From assembly GCA_003601695.1 (NCBI GenBank), contig PIYH01000092.1:1-6575 (forward strand): a DNA stretch of 6,575 nt. The letters are read 5' to 3'. This stretch comes from Candidatus Bathyarchaeota archaeon (GTDB taxonomy: Archaea > Thermoproteota > Bathyarchaeia > Bathyarchaeales > DTEX01). Shown in pieces: positions 1 to 5,234 of this stretch. The notes beneath the pieces are model-generated. The model did not search any database and had not been told where the DNA came from. It saw only the letters and a program-made list of their open reading frames with translations. The translations under genes were made by a program, and so were the position numbers. Each line of letters starts with the position of its first letter. Within the stretch, counting starts at the first letter, position 1.

Positions 1-1331
1 ATGAGAGGCAAGATCCTTACGTTAGGCAAGCCTTAGATGATTATCTATACAGGATAATCGGTAGATTTTCTGAGATATCTTTTCGTGCAGACAGGTTTGA
101 TAGGGTAAGAGACTTCACACGTACAGTGGCCATAGTTCCTACAAGTGCAAAAACTGGTGAAGGAATAACTGAATTGGTCGCCGTCCTCACGGGCTTAACT
201 CAACAGTTTCTGAGAAAAAGACTTCAGGTCACAGCTGGACCAGCTAAAGGCACAATTTTGGAAGTTAAGGAAGAAGTTGGCTTAGGAACAACGATAAATG
301 CGATAATATATGATGGCATTCTTCGGAAAGACGACACTATAATATTGGGGGGAAGAAGCGGCCCTATAGTAACAACTGTTCGAGCTCTACTTCTCCCTAA
401 GCCTTTAGATGAGATTAGGGATCCTAGAGATAGATTTTCTTCTGTAGATAAAGTCTCTGCAGCTGCTGGGGTGAAGATAGCTGCACCAAATCTTGAGGAT
501 GCGTTGGCAGGAGCCCCATTATATGTTGCTGAATCAGAGGAGAAAATGGAGAATCTTTTAAGAGAGATTTCTGAAGAAGTGGAGCGAATTCGTATCTTAA
601 CAGATATGGATGGAGTTATCTTGAAAACTGACGCCTTAGGCTCCTTAGAGGCGATAGCTGAGAATTTGAAGAGAAATAATATCCCAATAAGGTTTGCAGA
701 TGTAGGAGACGTTTCTAAAAGAGATGTTATGGAAGCATCCGTAGTTAAAGAAAATGATCTTCTCTACGCCGTGATCCTCGCATTCAATGTTCGAGTTTTG
801 CCAGACGCCGAAGAGGAAGCAAAGATTAGAGGGATACCTATATTCCGTAACAATATAATTTATCATCTAATTGACGATTACCTTCGATGGTTAAAGAAGA
901 AGAGAGAAGAGATGGAGAGAGGCGAGTTCGAAAGTCTCATTAAACCAGCTAAGATAAAAATCTTGCCGGGATACGTATTCCGTAGGGCGAAGCCGGCGAT
1001 TGTAGGGGTGGAAGTCTTAGCTGGAACAATTAAGCCTAGGCTTCGCCTAATTAGAGAAGATGGTAGAGAGATCGGCGAAATACTTCAGATTCAAGATCGC
1101 GGAAAAGCTATTCCCAAAGCTGAAAAAGGATCTCAAGTGGCTATATCAATCGATAAGCCTATCATAGGGCGACACATAAACGAAGGAGATATCTTATATG
1201 TGAATGTGCCTGAAGCCCACGCTAGACGTCTCTTTTCTGAGTTTATAGAAAAGTTGAGCTCTGATGAGATCGAATGTTTAAACGAAATAGCCAAGGTTAT
1301 GAGTGTTAAAAAGCCATTCTGGGGGAGATGA
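1..1331 (+). CDS. infB: Archaeal translation initiation factor aIF5B (IF-2 homologue), 5'-truncated by the window edge
   Basis: The frame is open from position 3, so the GTG at 126 is internal and the true start lies before the window. About 442 residues are visible of a protein usually near 600, so the G1-G4 motifs of the GTPase domain are missing. The segment FDRVRDFTRTVAIVP leads into the G5 motif TSAKTGEG (about residues 47-54 of the fragment). The beta-barrel domain II follows (TILEVKEEVGLGTTINAIIYDG, GGRSGPIVTTVRALL), then the alpha/beta domain III (VILKTDALGSLEAIAENL) and the C-terminal beta-barrel domain IV (KILPGYVFRRAKPAIVGVEVL), with a closing aromatic end PFWGR. The family is a GTPase that promotes ribosomal subunit joining and initiator tRNA placement in the cytoplasm. 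It converges on the VIT-like gene with only 37 bp between the stop codons. I see no frame damage. Family assignment is very secure. Confidence 0.97.
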   Translation, partial: ERQDPYVRQALDDYLYRIIGRFSEISFRADRFDRVRDFTRTVAIVPTSAKTGEGITELVAVLTGLTQQFLRKRLQVTAGPAKGTILEVKEEVGLGTTINAIIYDGILRKDDTIILGGRSGPIVTTVRALLLPKPLDEIRDPRDRFSSVDKVSAAAGVKIAAPNLEDALAGAPLYVAESEEKMENLLREISEEVERIRILTDMDGVILKTDALGSLEAIAENLKRNNIPIRFADVGDVSKRDVMEASVVKENDLLYAVILAFNVRVLPDAEEEAKIRGIPIFRNNIIYHLIDDYLRWLKKKREEMERGEFESLIKPAKIKILPGYVFRRAKPAIVGVEVLAGTIKPRLRLIREDGREIGEILQIQDRGKAIPKAEKGSQVAISIDKPIIGRHINEGDILYVNVPEAHARRLFSEFIEKLSSDEIECLNEIAKVMSVKKPFWGR

Positions 1332-1368
1332 ATCTTTTGCCGAAACAACTACATCTTAGGCGGCGATT

Positions 1369-1965
1369 TCAGAATCCACCGAGCGTGTAGACAATTAATG
1401 TTATGACTGCTCCAGCTGCGATCATCTGAAGCCCATAGATCCACATTCTCTCTCTTGCAACATGTCCTAAGTATAATCCTAATGCGAAGAGAGTAGCAAA
1501 TGTAAGGATGGTGGAAATAACATAGGAATCCCAAATGGATAAAAGCCCTACCATCGATATGAGGAATGGAATCAGAGAGATCGTAGCTGTCAGAGAGGGA
1601 GATAGTCCATCTACGAGCGCGGTCAGCGTGGGAACAAACTCTGAAGCATTCTGCTGTAATGAACCATCTAGATCACTAAGCATGGATTCTTCTAGATCCT
1701 TTATAATCCTCTTCCGTTCAGCCTTCTCCGTTATATAAGCTCCGAAAAGCCCGGAGATTCCCATAGCAAGACATGCACCGAACCCAGCCATAACTATCAC
1801 GTATGGATCCTCGACCTTAGCAACCCATGAGCCGAGTATTATACCTAATACGGTCATTGATCCGTCCATACCGTTTTTGACGAAGTACCTTCTAGCAATA
1901 TCTCCTATATGTGTTACTTCAATGTATAGCTTTATACGATTGATTATTTTACTTAATGATTCCAT
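1369..1965 (-). CDS. VIT1/CCC1-like integral membrane protein, probable divalent metal transporter
   Basis: This 198-residue protein has the VIT/CCC1 layout of about five membrane helices: roughly residues 37-49, 55-78, 123-142, 147-168 and 176-196. The first helix follows NGMDGSMTVLGIILG, which resembles the DG..T..GVV.G start of VIT1/CCC1 proteins. The second ends in SGLFGAYITEKAERKR, like the S...G.Y...KAE segment of that family. Between helices 2 and 3 lies a polar, acidic stretch (about 80-120, with E80, E83, E92, E93, D98, D100), where VIT proteins carry their cytosolic metal-binding region. Known members move Fe2+/Mn2+ into vacuoles or out of the cytosol; the substrate here is unknown. 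ATG at 1965 is preceded two codons earlier by an in-frame TAA, so the start is firm, although the nearest GGGAG is about 14 nt away. It lies 31 bp after the DUF211 gene and is probably cotranscribed with it. From memory it resembles the archaeal subfamily TIGR00267; not verified. Confidence 0.82.
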   Translation of the reverse strand: MESLSKIINRIKLYIEVTHIGDIARRYFVKNGMDGSMTVLGIILGSWVAKVEDPYVIVMAGFGACLAMGISGLFGAYITEKAERKRIIKDLEESMLSDLDGSLQQNASEFVPTLTALVDGLSPSLTATISLIPFLISMVGLLSIWDSYVISTILTFATLFALGLYLGHVARERMWIYGLQMIAAGAVITLIVYTLGGF

Positions 1966-1996
1966 AGCTTATGATCCTGCTCCCTTCTAGAACCGA

Positions 1997-2272
1997 CTAC
2001 GCTTTGTCTAAGGAATTTTTTTGAACCACAACCTCATCTACGCTGTGGATTACTGCTCCATGATTTTTCATCAACTTCTTTACATCCTCTAGGTTAATAT
2101 CGTTACCTTCAATCGTCACCTTTACACTCTCGGTATTCTGATCTATTTCAATCAGCGAAATTTTTACTCCTTCAATATTAGGCAATGAACATAACGTCGA
2201 AGCAAATTCTGTAAGCGGAGGTTCACGGAGCTTTAGAACATCTAGCACGATACGCTTAACGCTGCGTTGCAA
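1997..2272 (-). CDS. DUF211 family protein (ferredoxin-like fold)
   Basis: The 91-residue product matches DUF211 over its whole length. The N-terminus reads KRIVLDVLKLREPPLTEFA, the middle GVKISLIEIDQNTESVKVTIEGNDI, and the end HGAVIHSVDEVVV. Family members are small archaeal alpha/beta proteins of ferredoxin-like fold that form oligomers; their biochemical role is not established. The first possible start in frame is a TTG at 2272. Upstream codons give no ATG or GTG before an in-frame TAA. A GGAGG lies 13 nt before the TTG, which is longer than ideal, but the alignment of the N-terminus with other members supports this start. The gene is followed after 31 bp by the VIT-like transporter on the same strand, which suggests an operon and a possible metal-related role (inference). 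Confidence 0.93.
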   Translation of the reverse strand: MQRSVKRIVLDVLKLREPPLTEFASTLCSLPNIEGVKISLIEIDQNTESVKVTIEGNDINLEDVKKLMKNHGAVIHSVDEVVVQKNSLDKA

Positions 2273-2285
2273 TTTTAGGTAATTT

Positions 2286-2290
2286 CCTCC
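2286..2290 (-). promoter_or_regulatory. Shine-Dalgarno site of the DUF211 gene
   Basis: GGAGG on the minus strand, 13 nt before the TTG start at 2272. The spacing is long, but it is the only strong ribosome-binding motif near this gene and no ATG or GTG start in the same frame lies closer. Confidence 0.5.
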
Positions 2291-2314
2291 AAGAAAATTC
2301 TCTTATAGAACACC

Positions 2315-2322
2315 TTAATAAG
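2315..2322 (-). promoter_or_regulatory. TATA-like box for the DUF211-VIT operon
   Basis: Minus-strand CTTATTAA lies about 45 nt before the TTG start. Transcription starting about 25 nt downstream would give a leader of roughly 20 nt that still contains the GGAGG. The sequence is AT-rich, so this is a plausible rather than a proven promoter. Confidence 0.35.
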
Positions 2323-2442
2323 TCTTATGAGGAATTCTCAATAAGTTCTTTTATTGATCAGCGAAATCTTCTCGTCAGAGCTCTGTTGTTATGATTCTTC
2401 CTTCTAATATTAATCTTGGAGATTCTCAATGAATGTAGAAGT

Positions 2443-2468
2443 TAAAAAGTAAAGAATATAAAAGAAAG
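2443..2468 (-). terminator. T-rich terminator-like tract after the zinc-ribbon gene
   Basis: Just past the TAA of the zinc-ribbon gene, the minus strand carries several runs of T (CTTTCTTTTA, CTTTACTTTTTAAC). Archaeal transcription commonly ends at such T-rich tracts without a hairpin. This would separate the ftsZ/zinc-ribbon group from the DUF211 operon. Confidence 0.35.
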
Positions 2469-2471
2469 GAT

Positions 2472-2675
2472 TTATTCGCTCTGCCTTTTAGTTACGACGC
2501 CTATGCTGAATGTGAAGCCACAGTTCTCACATGTGATAGTATATTTTCCTGTCGGCTTTAATCGCCGAGAGCGGCATTTCGGACAGCTAAGGCGCTTAAC
2601 AAGAATATCAATCGGCTCCTCAGTAGCGTAGAACAATGTTGGAGAACGAAATGCTTTCAACGCAACGAATATCAA
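2472..2675 (-). CDS. Small zinc-ribbon protein with probable N-terminal membrane helix; start uncertain
   Basis: I do not recognise a named family. From the TTG at 2675 the product is 67 residues, with a four-cysteine zinc ribbon: C31-P-K-C34, then C49-E-N-C52 in the context KYTITCENCGFTFSIG. The first residues IFVALKAF are the end of a hydrophobic helix that continues upstream in the same open frame to 2732, adding VVYTIIVFAVVSVGLL. The full protein is therefore probably a single-pass membrane protein of about 85-87 residues. Basic residues after the helix (K, R) put the zinc ribbon in the cytosol. No ATG, GTG or TTG precedes the helix in frame, so either the start is non-canonical or a base is wrong nearby; the TTG at 2675 would cut the helix in two. 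It follows ftsZ on the same strand and may be cotranscribed. The zinc ribbon itself is clear; function unknown. Confidence 0.72.
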   Translation of the reverse strand: MIFVALKAFRSPTLFYATEEPIDILVKRLSCPKCRSRRLKPTGKYTITCENCGFTFSIGVVTKRQSE

Positions 2676-2736
2676 TAATCCTACTGAAACGACAGCAAAT
2701 ACTATTATTGTATAAACAACAATATCCGTATCTCAT
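2676..2736 (-). other. Probable missing N-terminal part (membrane helix) of the zinc-ribbon protein
   Basis: In the zinc-ribbon frame, codons from 2732 down to 2676 read DTDIVVYTIIVFAVVSVGLL, which joins directly to the hydrophobic start of the downstream protein. A TGA at 2735-2733 closes the frame upstream. An ATG at 2736-2734 overlaps that TGA and would begin the protein as M-DTDIVV if one base were removed. Alternatively, a TTG at 2722 would join the helix if one T were added to the TTT run at 2716-2714. The frame has no ordinary start as written. Confidence 0.55.
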
Positions 2737-2760
2737 CCCTTCTTTAACTCTATACGTCTT

Positions 2761-2928
2761 TTAATAATCTTCACTTTCAGTTTTCTCAACCACGTTTATT
2801 TCTTTTTTGTAATCGGAGGGCTACTGGGGACTATATCTTCCCGAAAGGCTCTAATCCTCTAGTTAGGAATGGGCTCTCGATTCCTGCAAGTACAACGGTT
2901 ACTTTAATCATACCTTGCATCTTACTAT
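2761..2928 (-). other. ftsZ: Frame-displaced C-terminus of FtsZ
   Basis: Directly after the point where the ftsZ frame stops making sense (after GARI, 2926), another frame reads SKMQGMIKVTVVLAGIESPF. This is the last conserved strand of the FtsZ C-terminal domain, and it continues to TRGLEPFGKI and a TAG at 2831. Before that stop, a further frame offers REDIVPSSPPITKK, and after the A6 run at 2808-2803 the original frame gives EINVVEKTESEDY and a TAA at 2761. Joining these pieces needs three single-base additions (near 2926, near 2844 and in the A run). It yields an FtsZ of about 367 residues, a usual archaeal length, ending in a proline-rich, charged tail. The first break is strongly supported by conserved sequence. 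The other two rest on how natural the resulting tail looks. Confidence 0.7.
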
Positions 2929-3861
2929 TCTTGCACCCCAAGATACCTTAGCATCTGGAGCTATTTTATTTACAACGATCTCTCCAGCCCTAGTAACGTC
3001 ATCGAGGGTCATATCATCTCCGCCTTCAACATGAACTAATGCCCCCTTACACTTACTGAGATCATTCACATCAAGAAGCTGAGTATTTAATGCTCTCTCA
3101 ACGGCATTTTCGACTTTTGTGTCTCCTTGTCCTTCTCCAACTCCAATCGCGCATACTCCCCCTCCCGTCATAATCGATCTTAAATCAGCGAAGTCTAGAT
3201 TAACCAAGCTTGGCGTAGCGATGGTTTCAGAAATATTCTTTATGAAAGTTGCAATAAGCTCATTAGCTACTCCGAAGGCTTCAATTAAAGGTAGGTCGCC
3301 CGCTACTTTTCTGAGCCTGTTATTATCTATCACGATTACGGCGTCGCAGATCTCAACCAGTCTTTTTAGACCTTCTCTTGCCTTTAAAAGTCTCGCACGT
3401 TCAACTTGGAACGGAATGGTAACCACTCCCATTGTTAAAGCGCCTAATTCTTTGGACATCTTTGCAATAACTGGAGAGGCACCTGTTCCCGTTCCTCCCC
3501 CGAGACCGGCCGTTATGAAGACTAAGCCGGATCCGGAGACAGCTCTTCTAATCTCTTCAGACGCTTCTTCAGCTGCCTTCATTCCCTGCTCCGGGAAGCC
3601 TCCGCATCCCAATCCGCTACAGATATGATATCCAAGAAGAATCTTTGCATCCGCCTTTGTGGTGCTTAAGTGTTTTGCATCGGTATTGGCAGCGTAGATT
3701 TTTGCGCCTAGTATTCCTTTCTCTTTAATCCATGATACAATATTGCATCCGGCTCCCCCGATACCGAATACGCTTATTCGCGGAATAGCTTCTTTCGCTA
3801 TTTCCTCTATTGATCTTTTAGGTAAGGCGCGGCTGACGATTCTTTCGTTCTCATCGCCCAC
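2908..3861 (-). CDS. ftsZ: Cell division GTPase FtsZ (C-terminus frame-shifted)
   Basis: FtsZ is a tubulin-like GTPase that polymerises into the division ring at mid-cell. Visible motifs, numbered from the GTG at 3861: nucleotide-binding loop GIGGAGCNIV (33-42), AANTD (57-61), GLGCGGFPEQG (83-93), tubulin signature GGGTGTG (121-127), DNNRL (179-183) and the T7 synergy loop NLDFAD (221-226), whose acidic residues support GTP hydrolysis across subunits. The GTG at 3861 is preferred because GGAGGG sits 7 nt upstream; a GTG at 3879 in the same frame lies before that Shine-Dalgarno site. The frame ends early at TGA 2908 with RCKV, inside the conserved C-terminal domain; the expected remainder lies downstream in other frames (see 2761-2928). 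The gene starts a minus-strand unit that runs into the zinc-ribbon gene. Family assignment is secure; whether the break is real or an error cannot be told from sequence. Confidence 0.96.
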   Translation of the reverse strand: MGDENERIVSRALPKRSIEEIAKEAIPRISVFGIGGAGCNIVSWIKEKGILGAKIYAANTDAKHLSTTKADAKILLGYHICSGLGCGGFPEQGMKAAEEASEEIRRAVSGSGLVFITAGLGGGTGTGASPVIAKMSKELGALTMGVVTIPFQVERARLLKAREGLKRLVEICDAVIVIDNNRLRKVAGDLPLIEAFGVANELIATFIKNISETIATPSLVNLDFADLRSIMTGGGVCAIGVGEGQGDTKVENAVERALNTQLLDVNDLSKCKGALVHVEGGDDMTLDDVTRAGEIVVNKIAPDAKVSWGARIVRCKV

Positions 3862-3868
3862 GTTCTTT

Positions 3869-3874
3869 CCCTCC
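3869..3874 (-). promoter_or_regulatory. Shine-Dalgarno site that decides the ftsZ start
   Basis: GGAGGG on the minus strand with a 7-nt spacer before the GTG at 3861. It overlaps the first codons that would follow the alternative GTG at 3879, which has no such motif in front of it. Confidence 0.75.
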
Positions 3875-3920
3875 AGCACATATTTTAACTACAAGCTGAT
3901 CTTTAATAATAATTATGTAA

Positions 3921-3928
3921 ATATAAAG
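3921..3928 (-). promoter_or_regulatory. TATA-like box of ftsZ
   Basis: Minus-strand CTTTATAT, preceded by the purine-rich AAAG that would suit a BRE element. Transcription about 25 nt downstream (near 3898) would give a leader of roughly 35 nt containing the GGAGGG. A second strong TATA-like tract lies further upstream at 3986-3996. Confidence 0.45.
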
Positions 3929-4057
3929 CTTTCTTAAGGTTATCTAAAAATTGTCTTTTATCTATCTTCAGTACATGAAGGAGTGTATATATATATTGCA
4001 TTTACTCTGGCTTTAAGGACACTTAATTTTTACAAAAGAAAAATACATCCTAATATT

Positions 4058-4072
4058 AAATATAACATATTT
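4058..4072. promoter_or_regulatory. Inverted repeat, candidate operator upstream of the ribbon-helix-helix gene
   Basis: AAATAT-AAC-ATATTT is a perfect 6-bp inverted repeat with a 3-nt spacer. It sits about 10 bp before the TATA-like box of the regulator gene and overlaps the end of an 8-bp palindrome (TAATATTA, 4051-4058) by one base. Ribbon-helix-helix proteins bind short palindromes as dimers and often regulate themselves. The region is very AT-rich, so chance symmetry is a real alternative. Confidence 0.25.
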
Positions 4073-4081
4073 TGATAATTC

Positions 4082-4090
4082 TTATATACT
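4082..4090 (+). promoter_or_regulatory. TATA-like box of the ribbon-helix-helix gene
   Basis: TTATATACT is centred about 33 nt before the ATG at 4119. A transcript starting about 26 nt downstream (near 4112) would have only a few leader bases, so the gene may be nearly leaderless in spite of an AGGAAG at 4109-4114. Confidence 0.5.
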
Positions 4091-4118
4091 TAAATGAAGA
4101 GTTTTTCTAGGAAGAGAG

Positions 4119-4322
4119 ATGAGCGGGAAAGAAGAAGTTAGCGAAAAGAATTATGAGGAAATAGTAGTTAAGCTTGCGCTTTCAAATGATTACCTTAAGA
4201 AGCTTAATCATCTGATAGAAATGAAAAGAATCTTTTCGAGCAGAGCGGAAGCCTTTAGGAGAGCATTAGAATTATTGTTTGAAAAATATGGAGACATCCT
4301 AAGCGAGGAAGAAACTTCATAA
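4119..4322 (+). CDS. Ribbon-helix-helix (CopG/NikR-like) DNA-binding protein
   Basis: This 67-residue protein has the ribbon-helix-helix pattern. A short strand EEIVVKLAL (about 13-21) would place side chains in the DNA major groove. Helix 1 is SNDYLKKLNHLIEMKRI. A turn with FSSRAEAFRRAL, equivalent to the usual xSRSEAIRxAL, starts helix 2, ending ELLFEKYGD. Charged tails lie on both sides. There is no ligand-binding or ACT-like domain, so it is a minimal DNA-binding dimer, either a transcription regulator or possibly an antitoxin. No toxin-like gene is adjacent: the next gene, 64 bp downstream on the same strand, is a sugar isomerase-like enzyme, which is a candidate target. It is divergent from ftsZ across 257 bp, so it could also act on that promoter (inference). 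ATG at 4119 has AGGAAG close upstream. Fold assignment is good; target unknown. Confidence 0.85.
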   Translation: MSGKEEVSEKNYEEIVVKLALSNDYLKKLNHLIEMKRIFSSRAEAFRRALELLFEKYGDILSEEETS

Positions 4323-4373
4323 AATAGCATAGTCTTATTAAGCGTAAAACTAGAATATTCAGACAGCCTGTTA

Positions 4374-4379
4374 AGGAGG
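4374..4379 (+). promoter_or_regulatory. Very strong Shine-Dalgarno site of the isomerase-like gene
   Basis: AGGAGG within AAGGAGGAT, with an ideal 7-nt spacer to the ATG at 4387. It is the best ribosome-binding site in the window. A TATA-like CTTATTAAG around 4334-4342 could give this gene its own promoter inside the 64-bp gap after the regulator. Confidence 0.75.
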
Positions 4380-4386
4380 ATAACTA

Positions 4387-5142
4387 ATGGGAAAGATTCC
4401 AATAGCATTACAGCTTTATTCAGTTCGCAGAGAGTGTAAACGAGATCTTTATGGAACACTAGAAGAAATCGCTAGGATGGGATATGAAGGTGTTGAATTC
4501 GCGGGATACTATGATAGAACAGCTGAAGAACTAAGAAAGATGCTTGAGGATTTGGGATTAAAGGTCGCCGGGAGCCATCTGGGAATGAACACCCTGCTAG
4601 GGAATAATCTCAAAAAGACTGTTGAATTCAACAGAGTACTCGGCAACAAGTATCTGATAGTTCCAAGTCTTCCAAAGGAGATGAGGAAATCAAAGGATTC
4701 ATGGATCAATTCAGCTAAGTTAATGAATGAAATCTCTGAGAAAATCAAGCCAGAAGGAATGCGTGTCGGATATCATAATCATGCAGTTGAGTTTAAGCCA
4801 ATAGACGGAGAAATTCCGTGGGATATTTTCTTCAAGGAAGCAAAGCAAGATGTTGTGATGCAGCTTGACACTGGAAATGCAATGATGGGAGGGCTTACGG
4901 CAGATGATGTAATCGATATAATAAGGAGATATCCGGGGCGAGCTGCAACTGTGCATATTAAAGAATACTCAGCAAAGAAAAGAAGTGTACTAATTGGAGA
5001 GGGAGATATGAAATGGAAAGAATTCTTTAAGGCATGCGAGACGCTTGGTGGAACGGAATGGTACATTGTTGAACAGGAAACTTATCCCTATCCACCATTA
5101 GAATGCGTCAGAAGATGCCTAGAGAATCTTAGAAATCTATAA
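4387..5142 (+). CDS. Sugar phosphate isomerase/epimerase-like TIM barrel (AP endonuclease 2 / xylose isomerase-like family)
   Basis: The 251-residue length and motifs fit the sugar phosphate isomerase/epimerase (IolE-like) group of metal-dependent TIM barrels. It opens with IPIALQLYSVR and GYEGVEFAGYY (34-42), followed by GSHLG (62-66). Likely metal and catalytic residues are in YHNHAVEF (129-136, with H130, H132, E135), QLDTGNA (159-165, D161), VHIKEY (189-194, H190), GEGDM (204-208) and VEQE (228-231, E229/E231). The family interconverts keto-sugars or polyol derivatives using a divalent metal; the substrate cannot be read from sequence. There is no signal peptide or membrane helix, so it is cytosolic. 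All expected motifs are present, so it should be active. It follows the small ribbon-helix-helix gene and may be controlled by it. No transporter, kinase or dehydrogenase is nearby to show a pathway. Confidence 0.9.
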   Translation: MGKIPIALQLYSVRRECKRDLYGTLEEIARMGYEGVEFAGYYDRTAEELRKMLEDLGLKVAGSHLGMNTLLGNNLKKTVEFNRVLGNKYLIVPSLPKEMRKSKDSWINSAKLMNEISEKIKPEGMRVGYHNHAVEFKPIDGEIPWDIFFKEAKQDVVMQLDTGNAMMGGLTADDVIDIIRRYPGRAATVHIKEYSAKKRSVLIGEGDMKWKEFFKACETLGGTEWYIVEQETYPYPPLECVRRCLENLRNL

Positions 5143-5152
5143 AGATTTATCC

Positions 5153-5167
5153 TTTTTTAGAAAAAGA
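5153..5167. terminator. Bidirectional T-rich terminator between convergent genes
   Basis: A T6 run at 5153-5158 lies 10 bp after the isomerase stop on the plus strand. Immediately beside it, the minus strand reads TTCTTTTTC (5160-5168), serving the methionine adenosyltransferase gene that comes from the right. A weak 5-bp hairpin (GAAAC/GTTTC, 5209-5223) also follows the latter gene's stop. Confidence 0.45.
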
Positions 5168-5234
5168 AATTCTGAGTAAGAACGTTATTAGTTATTATGA
5201 GATTATCCGAAACTTTCTGTTTCAAAAACTAAGG

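Noticed and set aside
126..128. GTG at 126 as the start of aIF5B
   Set aside because: The frame is open upstream to position 3 and encodes conserved sequence (FDRVRDFTRT) leading into the G5 motif, so this codon is internal.
645..866. 73-codon minus-strand open frame inside aIF5B
   Set aside because: Lies fully inside a conserved translation factor and has no independent coding evidence.
2323..2471. Possible C/D-box RNA in the gap before DUF211 (two CTGA motifs on the minus strand)
   Set aside because: No matching RUGAUGA C box at the required spacing; nothing else structured was seen there.
2733..2793. Lysine-rich short frame (about 17 codons) just before the zinc-ribbon start
   Set aside because: The A-rich composition explains the Lys codons; the same stretch is better explained as the FtsZ tail and the intergenic gap.
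3119..3628. 169-codon open frame on the plus strand opposite ftsZ
   Set aside because: It is the antisense shadow of the conserved FtsZ GTPase domain, rich in P/S/I with no family resemblance and no ribosome site.
3976..4017. 13-codon frame (ATG at 3976) in the ftsZ/regulator gap
   Set aside because: Too short, runs through a TATA repeat and has no ribosome site.
4119..4322. Ribbon-helix-helix protein as the antitoxin of a toxin-antitoxin pair
   Set aside because: The adjacent gene is a full-length TIM-barrel enzyme, not a toxin, and no small RelE-, MazF- or PIN-like frame is nearby.
4208..5066. Several minus-strand open frames opposite the regulator and isomerase genes
   Set aside because: They overlap strongly supported genes and show no recognisable domain or upstream signals.
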